This document shows, piece by piece, positions 12,206-16,149 of a stretch of 16,149 nt of DNA (the first letter of the stretch is position 1; each line of letters starts with the position of its first letter). The DNA comes from an uncultured Bacilli bacterium (lineage in GTDB: Bacteria; Bacillota_I; Bacilli_A; RF39; UBA660): contig CALVKV010000020.1 of assembly GCA_944333305.1 (NCBI GenBank), positions 1-16,149 on the forward strand. The letters are read 5' to 3'. Below the pieces are notes generated by a model, which searched no databases, was not told the DNA's origin, and saw only the letters and a list, made by a program, of their open reading frames with translations. A program made the translations under genes and the position numbers.

Positions 12206-13679
12206 AGCTGTTATTATTTTCTTTAGATATTTTTATAGTTATTTGATAATTATTAACAAGATCTGTTTCTTCACTATCTACTTTAAAGCCTGATTCTTCT
12301 ATTTTCTTTAGAGTTTCTCTTATTAAATTTATAGATTCATTTAAATTGTATTTAGGTTTAGTGTTAGCAAGTGATGCTTCTTGTGCTTTTATGGTATCTC
12401 CAAAAATTGGATTATGAGCAAAAGGATTATTAAATGTATCTACTTGAGGAATATTTGGGGTTTGTTCTTTATTGTTAATATTAGGATTATTAACTCCTGC
12501 TAAAAGGCTATCCATAGATGTACTGGTTGAGTCTTTTAAGTCTTTTGTCTCTCCTCCTAAATTAAATGGATTATCATTTATAAAAGTGTTATTAGCTGGA
12601 GCAGGGGATTGGGTTGGAGCAGGTGCTGAAAACATAGAAGTTGTTGTTTCCTGCTTTGGTTCTTCTTTTTTAGGTTCATCATCTATTGGAGAAAAAAACT
12701 TAAAGCCACCCATATCTTCTTTAGGGTCTTCTGTAGAAGTAGTTGGAGACACTTTTAGAAATTCATTAACATCTGTGGTTGGTTTTTCTACATTGATATC
12801 TTTGGCATTATCTTTTATAGCGTTTATATCAATAGATTTTGTAGCTGTACTTTCTAAATTATCATTGATATTAGGAACATCATAATCAATGAAAGATGGT
12901 GGTGTCGAATAATCTATTCCTACACTATTATTAAAATCATTTGTTGAAGGTGGAGTTGGTATAGCTTGATTATCTATATTTAGTGGTTCTACTTTTGGAA
13001 TAGTTGCATTAATAGAGGTGGTTGGTTGATTTTCTGATTGATTTAATAATTTATCAAAATCTGATTCTGTTATTTTATCTTTAGGATTTATCTTTTCTTC
13101 AAGCTCTCTAACCGTTAATTTATTATCAATTACTTCTTTTAATAATTTCTTTTGAGTGTCAGCATCCTTAGCATTTAGAAGTGTTCTGGCATGACGTTCA
13201 GAAATTTGTTCTTTTAAAAGGGCATCTTGGACTTCATCTGTCAAAGATAAAAGACGTAATTTATTAGCAACAGCACTTTGACTTTTTCCCATTGTTTTAG
13301 CAAGTTCTTCTTGAGTCATTTGGTCTAATTCAAGAATTTTTTGGTAAGTTTTAGCTTCTTCAATAGGATTTAAATTTTTACGTTGTAAATTTTCAAGAAG
13401 TGCTACTTTACTACTTTCTTTATCATCTAAGTTTCGAATAATCGCTGGTATTGTTGTAAGTCCTGCCATGGCAGAGGCTTTATAACGACGTTCTCCTGCT
13501 ATTATTTCATATTTATTACCAATGTTACGAACTATTATTGGTTGAATAACTCCATGTTCTTTGATAGATACCGCTAATTCTTTTAAAGCTTTTTCATCAA
13601 AGACTTGACGTGGTTGAAATCTATTAGGAATTATATCATCTAAATGTAAATATACTACTTCATTTTCCTTATTATCCAT
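12204..13679 (-). CDS. noc: Nucleoid occlusion protein Noc-like ParB paralog with long disordered linker
   Basis: A 491-residue ParB-family CTPase. In B. subtilis, Noc binds its own sites and blocks FtsZ assembly over the nucleoid. Seen: NRFQPR (19-24), CTP-binding GERRYKA (63-69), ENLQR (96-100), HTH GKSQSAVANKLRLL (131-144) and SERHARTL (160-167). Q134, K140 and R162 are the Noc-type rather than ParB-type specificity residues. Residues about 214-443 are a low-complexity stretch rich in N, T, P, S and D with NPF repeats. Residues about 444-491 resemble the C-terminal dimer domain (ESINLIRETLKKIEESG...). B. subtilis Noc is about 283 residues and begins with an amphipathic membrane-binding helix; here that helix is absent and an in-frame stop just upstream rules out a longer start. 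The position between rsmG and soj is exactly that of noc. Confidence 0.87.
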   Translation of the reverse strand: MDNKENEVVYLHLDDIIPNRFQPRQVFDEKALKELAVSIKEHGVIQPIIVRNIGNKYEIIAGERRYKASAMAGLTTIPAIIRNLDDKESSKVALLENLQRKNLNPIEEAKTYQKILELDQMTQEELAKTMGKSQSAVANKLRLLSLTDEVQDALLKEQISERHARTLLNAKDADTQKKLLKEVIDNKLTVRELEEKINPKDKITESDFDKLLNQSENQPTTSINATIPKVEPLNIDNQAIPTPPSTNDFNNSVGIDYSTPPSFIDYDVPNINDNLESTATKSIDINAIKDNAKDINVEKPTTDVNEFLKVSPTTSTEDPKEDMGGFKFFSPIDDEPKKEEPKQETTTSMFSAPAPTQSPAPANNTFINDNPFNLGGETKDLKDSTSTSMDSLLAGVNNPNINNKEQTPNIPQVDTFNNPFAHNPIFGDTIKAQEASLANTKPKYNLNESINLIRETLKKIEESGFKVDSEETDLVNNYQITIKISKENNNS

Positions 13680-13724
13680 AATTATCCCCTCTTATTCTGT
13701 TCTTTTTATTTTTCTACTAATGAC

Positions 13725-13733
13725 ATTATATCA
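13725..13733 (-). promoter_or_regulatory. Extended -10 promoter of noc
   Basis: TGA-TATAAT (13733-13725) is a perfect extended -10 in the 71-base gap after rsmG. The -35 (TAGCAA) is poor. The ribosome site GAGGGG precedes ATG at 13679. No terminator separates rsmG from noc, so read-through may add to expression. Confidence 0.6.
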
Positions 13734-13750
13734 TTATTCTTGCTAGTTTG

Positions 13751-14398
13751 CTAGGCTTTATTTTTTATTTCTAAAATTGTTCTTATATCTTCTTTATTAG
13801 GCAAATGAAATACTTCTTTTTTATTAACGTACCAATTATTCTTTTTCATAATGTCTTTTGCATGATTTAATTCTTCTTCTACATTACCTTTCATGGCTAA
13901 AAAACTTCCATTTTTATTTATTAATGGCATTGTCCATAAAAGAAGTTTAGATAGATTTGCAACCGCTCTTGCAGTTACAATATCAAATTTCTTTCTTTCT
14001 TTTATTAAATCTTCAGCACGGTTATGATAGGCTTTTATGCCTTTTAAATTTAACTTTTCTATTAATTTATTAAGATAATTAACCCTCTTTTGAAGAGAAT
14101 CAACTAAAGTTATATCTAAATTAGGATAAAATATCTTTAAAACTAAACCGGGAAATCCTGCTCCTGTTCCTATATCACAAAGAGTTTGAGATTTGTTTAA
14201 ATCATAAACTTTTGCTAGAGTCAAACTATCATAAAAATGTTTTAGATAGACATCCTCTTTATCTGTTATTCTTGTTAGATTCATAGTTTTATTAGTATCT
14301 ATTAAAGTCTTATAAATAATATCTAGTTGTGACAATTCTTTATCTGTTACTTTGAAGCCTAGTTTTTCTACTTCTTTTATAAATTCTTCTATAGTCAT
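13751..14398 (-). CDS. rsmG: 16S rRNA (guanine-527-N7) methyltransferase RsmG (GidB)
   Basis: A 215-residue SAM-dependent methyltransferase that modifies G527 of 16S rRNA in the 530 loop near the decoding site; loss gives low-level streptomycin resistance in known bacteria. Motifs: the helical N-terminus with MNLTRITDKEDVYLKHFYDSL (39-59), SAM-binding DIGTGAGFPGLVLKI (75-89), the second-strand DSLQKR that binds SAM, and TARAVANLSKLL near residues 142-153. Length is slightly below the usual 235-240, mainly at the C-terminus. ATG directly follows the mnmG stop (TAAATG) and GGGGAAT provides the ribosome site, so translation is coupled to mnmG. The mnmG-rsmG pair is strongly conserved near bacterial origins. 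Confidence 0.96.
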   Translation of the reverse strand: MTIEEFIKEVEKLGFKVTDKELSQLDIIYKTLIDTNKTMNLTRITDKEDVYLKHFYDSLTLAKVYDLNKSQTLCDIGTGAGFPGLVLKIFYPNLDITLVDSLQKRVNYLNKLIEKLNLKGIKAYHNRAEDLIKERKKFDIVTARAVANLSKLLLWTMPLINKNGSFLAMKGNVEEELNHAKDIMKKNNWYVNKKEVFHLPNKEDIRTILEIKNKA

Positions 14399-16149
14399 TT
14401 AGATTCCCCTTTTCTTTAAGTAAACTGAAAGTATAGCTATATCGGCTGGATTTACACCACTAATACGACTAGCTTGTCCTAAAGTTATAGGTCTAATACT
14501 TTCTAATTTTTCTTTAGCTTCACTGGCAATATTAGGAATATCTTGATAATTTATATCTTCAGGAATATTTTTACCTTCTAACTCTAACATTCTTTTAGCT
14601 TCATCCATAGATTTTTTTATGTAGCCTTCATATTTAATATTTATCTCTACTTCTTTTAATATTTCTTTATTATAATTTAGTTCTTTAAAATTAGTTAAAT
14701 CTTCTATAGATAGTTCTGGTCTTTTTAATAAATCATATAAAGTTATACTATCTTTAAGTGGTGATGTATTTAATTTTATTAAAATATCATTTATCTCTTT
14801 TTTAGGAGTAATTTTTGTTTCTTTTAAAAGGTTAGTTAATTCTTCTATATCTTGTTTTTTCTTTAGAAATTTATCATAAATATCATCTTTGATTAAGCCT
14901 ATCTTATGCCCATATTCTCTTAGTCTTAAATCAGCATTATCATCCCTTAAAAGAAGACGATATTCAGCACGTGAAGTTAGAAGTCGATATGGGTCTTTTA
15001 CTCCTTTAGTAACTAAATCATCTATTAATACACCAATATATGATTCGTTACGTTTTAAAATCAAAGGGCTTTTGTTTTCTAATTTTAAAGAAGCATTAAT
15101 TCCAGCGATTAAGCCTTGTCCTGCGGCTTCTTCATAACCACTAGTACCATTTATTTGGCCTGCGGTATATAGATTTTCAATTATCTTTGTTTCAAGTGAT
15201 GGTTTTATTTGTTTAGAATCAATGGCATCATATTCAATAGCATAGGCATATTTCAATATCTTAGCATTTTCTAAACCAGAAAGACTATGGACCATTTGTT
15301 CTTGAACATAGTGAGGCATACTAGTAGAAAAACCTTGAAGGTATAAATCATCATAGTAAATACTTTCTGGTTCAAGAAATAATTGATGGCGTTCTTTATC
15401 ACTAAATCTAACTACTTTATCTTCAATAGATGGACAGTATCTTGGTCCTACTCCTTCTACATAACCACCATACATACTAGATTCATTTAAATGTTCTTTT
15501 ATTATTTGATGAGTTGTTTCGTTTGTATAAATTAGATAACAAGGTAGTTGGTATTTATAAGCAAGAGCGGTAGTGTTGTCATATGAGAATGTTATATTTT
15601 CACTACTTCCTAATTCTTCTTGCATTTTAGAAAAATCGACACTACTCTTTTCAATACGTGGAGGAGTTCCTGTTTTTAATCTTAAGATATTAAAACCTAA
15701 ATCTTTTAAGAAAGGACTTAAATAGTTGCTAGCTTTTTCACCATGAGGACCACCTGCAGTCTTTTTGTCCCCTACTAATATTGCTCCTTTTAGATATGTT
15801 CCTGTTGTTAAGATAACAGCTTTAGAACTTATTTCTTCGCCACTTTCTAATACTACTCCACTTGCTTTATTGTCTTTTATAATAAGTTCTTTTACTAATC
15901 CTTCTTTAATATCTAAGTTATCTTGACTTTGTAATGTCTTTAACATTTCTTCTTTATAGATAACTTTATCTGCTTGAGCACGTAAAGCTCTAACAGCAGG
16001 TCCTTTTTTAGTGTTTAGCTTTTTCATTTGTAAAGAACTCTTATCAGTATTTTTAGCCATTTCGCCACCTAAGGCATCTATTTCTCTTACGACTATTCCT
16101 TTAGCAGGTCCTCCTATAGAAGGATTACATGGCATATCGGCAATATTAT
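14399..16149 (-). CDS. mnmG: tRNA uridine 5-carboxymethylaminomethyl modification enzyme MnmG (GidA), N-terminus off window
   Basis: FAD-dependent subunit of the MnmE-MnmG complex, which makes the cmnm5 modification at wobble uridine 34 of several tRNAs. The frame stays open to the right edge, so the first roughly 45-60 residues, including the N-terminal FAD Rossmann GxGxxG, lie outside. The ATG at 16135 is internal. Seen: MPCNPSIGGPAKGIVVREIDALGG, GPAVRALRAQADK, LTTGTYLKGAILVG, LKTGTPPRI, RYCPSIEDKVVRF (with a conserved cysteine), LEPES..DDLYLQGFSTSMP, LYTAGQINGTSGYEEAAGQGLIAGINA, LTSRAEYRLLLRDDNADLRL and a helical C-terminal domain ending GISRIS-like QASRISGVNPADIAIL. Its stop codon abuts the rsmG ATG. 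mnmE would normally be upstream. Confidence 0.97.
   Translation of the reverse strand, partial: NIADMPCNPSIGGPAKGIVVREIDALGGEMAKNTDKSSLQMKKLNTKKGPAVRALRAQADKVIYKEEMLKTLQSQDNLDIKEGLVKELIIKDNKASGVVLESGEEISSKAVILTTGTYLKGAILVGDKKTAGGPHGEKASNYLSPFLKDLGFNILRLKTGTPPRIEKSSVDFSKMQEELGSSENITFSYDNTTALAYKYQLPCYLIYTNETTHQIIKEHLNESSMYGGYVEGVGPRYCPSIEDKVVRFSDKERHQLFLEPESIYYDDLYLQGFSTSMPHYVQEQMVHSLSGLENAKILKYAYAIEYDAIDSKQIKPSLETKIIENLYTAGQINGTSGYEEAAGQGLIAGINASLKLENKSPLILKRNESYIGVLIDDLVTKGVKDPYRLLTSRAEYRLLLRDDNADLRLREYGHKIGLIKDDIYDKFLKKKQDIEELTNLLKETKITPKKEINDILIKLNTSPLKDSITLYDLLKRPELSIEDLTNFKELNYNKEILKEVEINIKYEGYIKKSMDEAKRMLELEGKNIPEDINYQDIPNIASEAKEKLESIRPITLGQASRISGVNPADIAILSVYLKKRGI

Noticed and set aside
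12472..12885. A 137-codon open frame on the plus strand opposite the noc linker
   Set aside because: It is antisense to a low-complexity coding region and lacks recognisable protein features and a good ribosome site. The same applies to other plus-strand open frames at 3553, 7186, 9011, 9387, 12078 and 14889.
14142..14157. A half match to the Noc binding site (ATTTCCCGG on the minus strand) inside rsmG
   Set aside because: Only one half of the palindrome is present, about 10 of 16 positions, and it encodes the conserved GFPG of the SAM-binding motif.
14963..14978. A parS-like CACGTGAA core inside mnmG
   Set aside because: Only about 9 of 16 positions match the Bacillus-type parS consensus, and the palindrome breaks outside the core. 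The bases encode the conserved SRAEYR segment of MnmG, which explains them.
1..16149. Mycoplasma-type genetic code (TGA as tryptophan), suggested by the AT-rich Mollicutes-like character
   Set aside because: Tryptophan codons in the conserved genes are TGG and no conserved protein is interrupted by TGA, so code 11 is adequate.

Overview
This is an AT-rich, low-GC Firmicutes-type chromosome segment. The organism is probably a Bacilli or Mollicutes-related lineage, judged from gene order and composition; I cannot name a species. Standard code 11 fits: tryptophan is TGG throughout and no gene has an in-frame TGA. All genes but one lie on the minus strand. Read right to left, the backbone is mnmG - rsmG - noc - soj(parA) - spo0J(parB) - mscS-type channel - DUF951 - AbgT-type transporter - ychF - [accessory block] - rpsF. 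This is the conserved origin-proximal order of Bacillus-like chromosomes, so oriC and dnaA should lie beyond the right edge.

Right part (about 7840-16149): mnmG (cut by the window edge) and rsmG are joined TAA-ATG. A long Noc-type ParB paralog follows with its own extended -10 promoter and a terminator overlapping its stop. Next comes a tight five-gene run from a promoter at 12140-12168: soj, spo0J, mscS, DUF951 and the AbgT transporter. Neighbours overlap or are 14 bases apart, and the run ends in a GTAA-loop terminator at 7815-7841. ychF then has its own promoter.

Left part (about 343-6610): six genes sit between ychF and rpsF, which are near neighbours in many relatives, so I read this as an accessory insertion. 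It holds (a) a 666-residue protein I do not recognise, whose 3' end looks frameshifted; (b) a small metallophosphoesterase; (c) an overlapping pair of a PaaK/CapK-like adenylate-forming ligase and a membrane acyltransferase-3, under a promoter whose -10 lies inside a perfect inverted repeat; (d) a divergent pair of a small XRE regulator and a zinc-ribbon, single-TM protein, with repeated TATTCGGTGA boxes between them. The block is well punctuated by terminators and individual promoters. rpsF (cut by the left edge) has a strong promoter and a leader that can pair with its own Shine-Dalgarno sequence.

No rRNA, tRNA, CRISPR array, insertion sequence or convincing parS/Noc site was found. There is no gene-free stretch over 300 bases; the longest gap (4365-4609) holds the frameshifted tail, a weak hairpin and a promoter.
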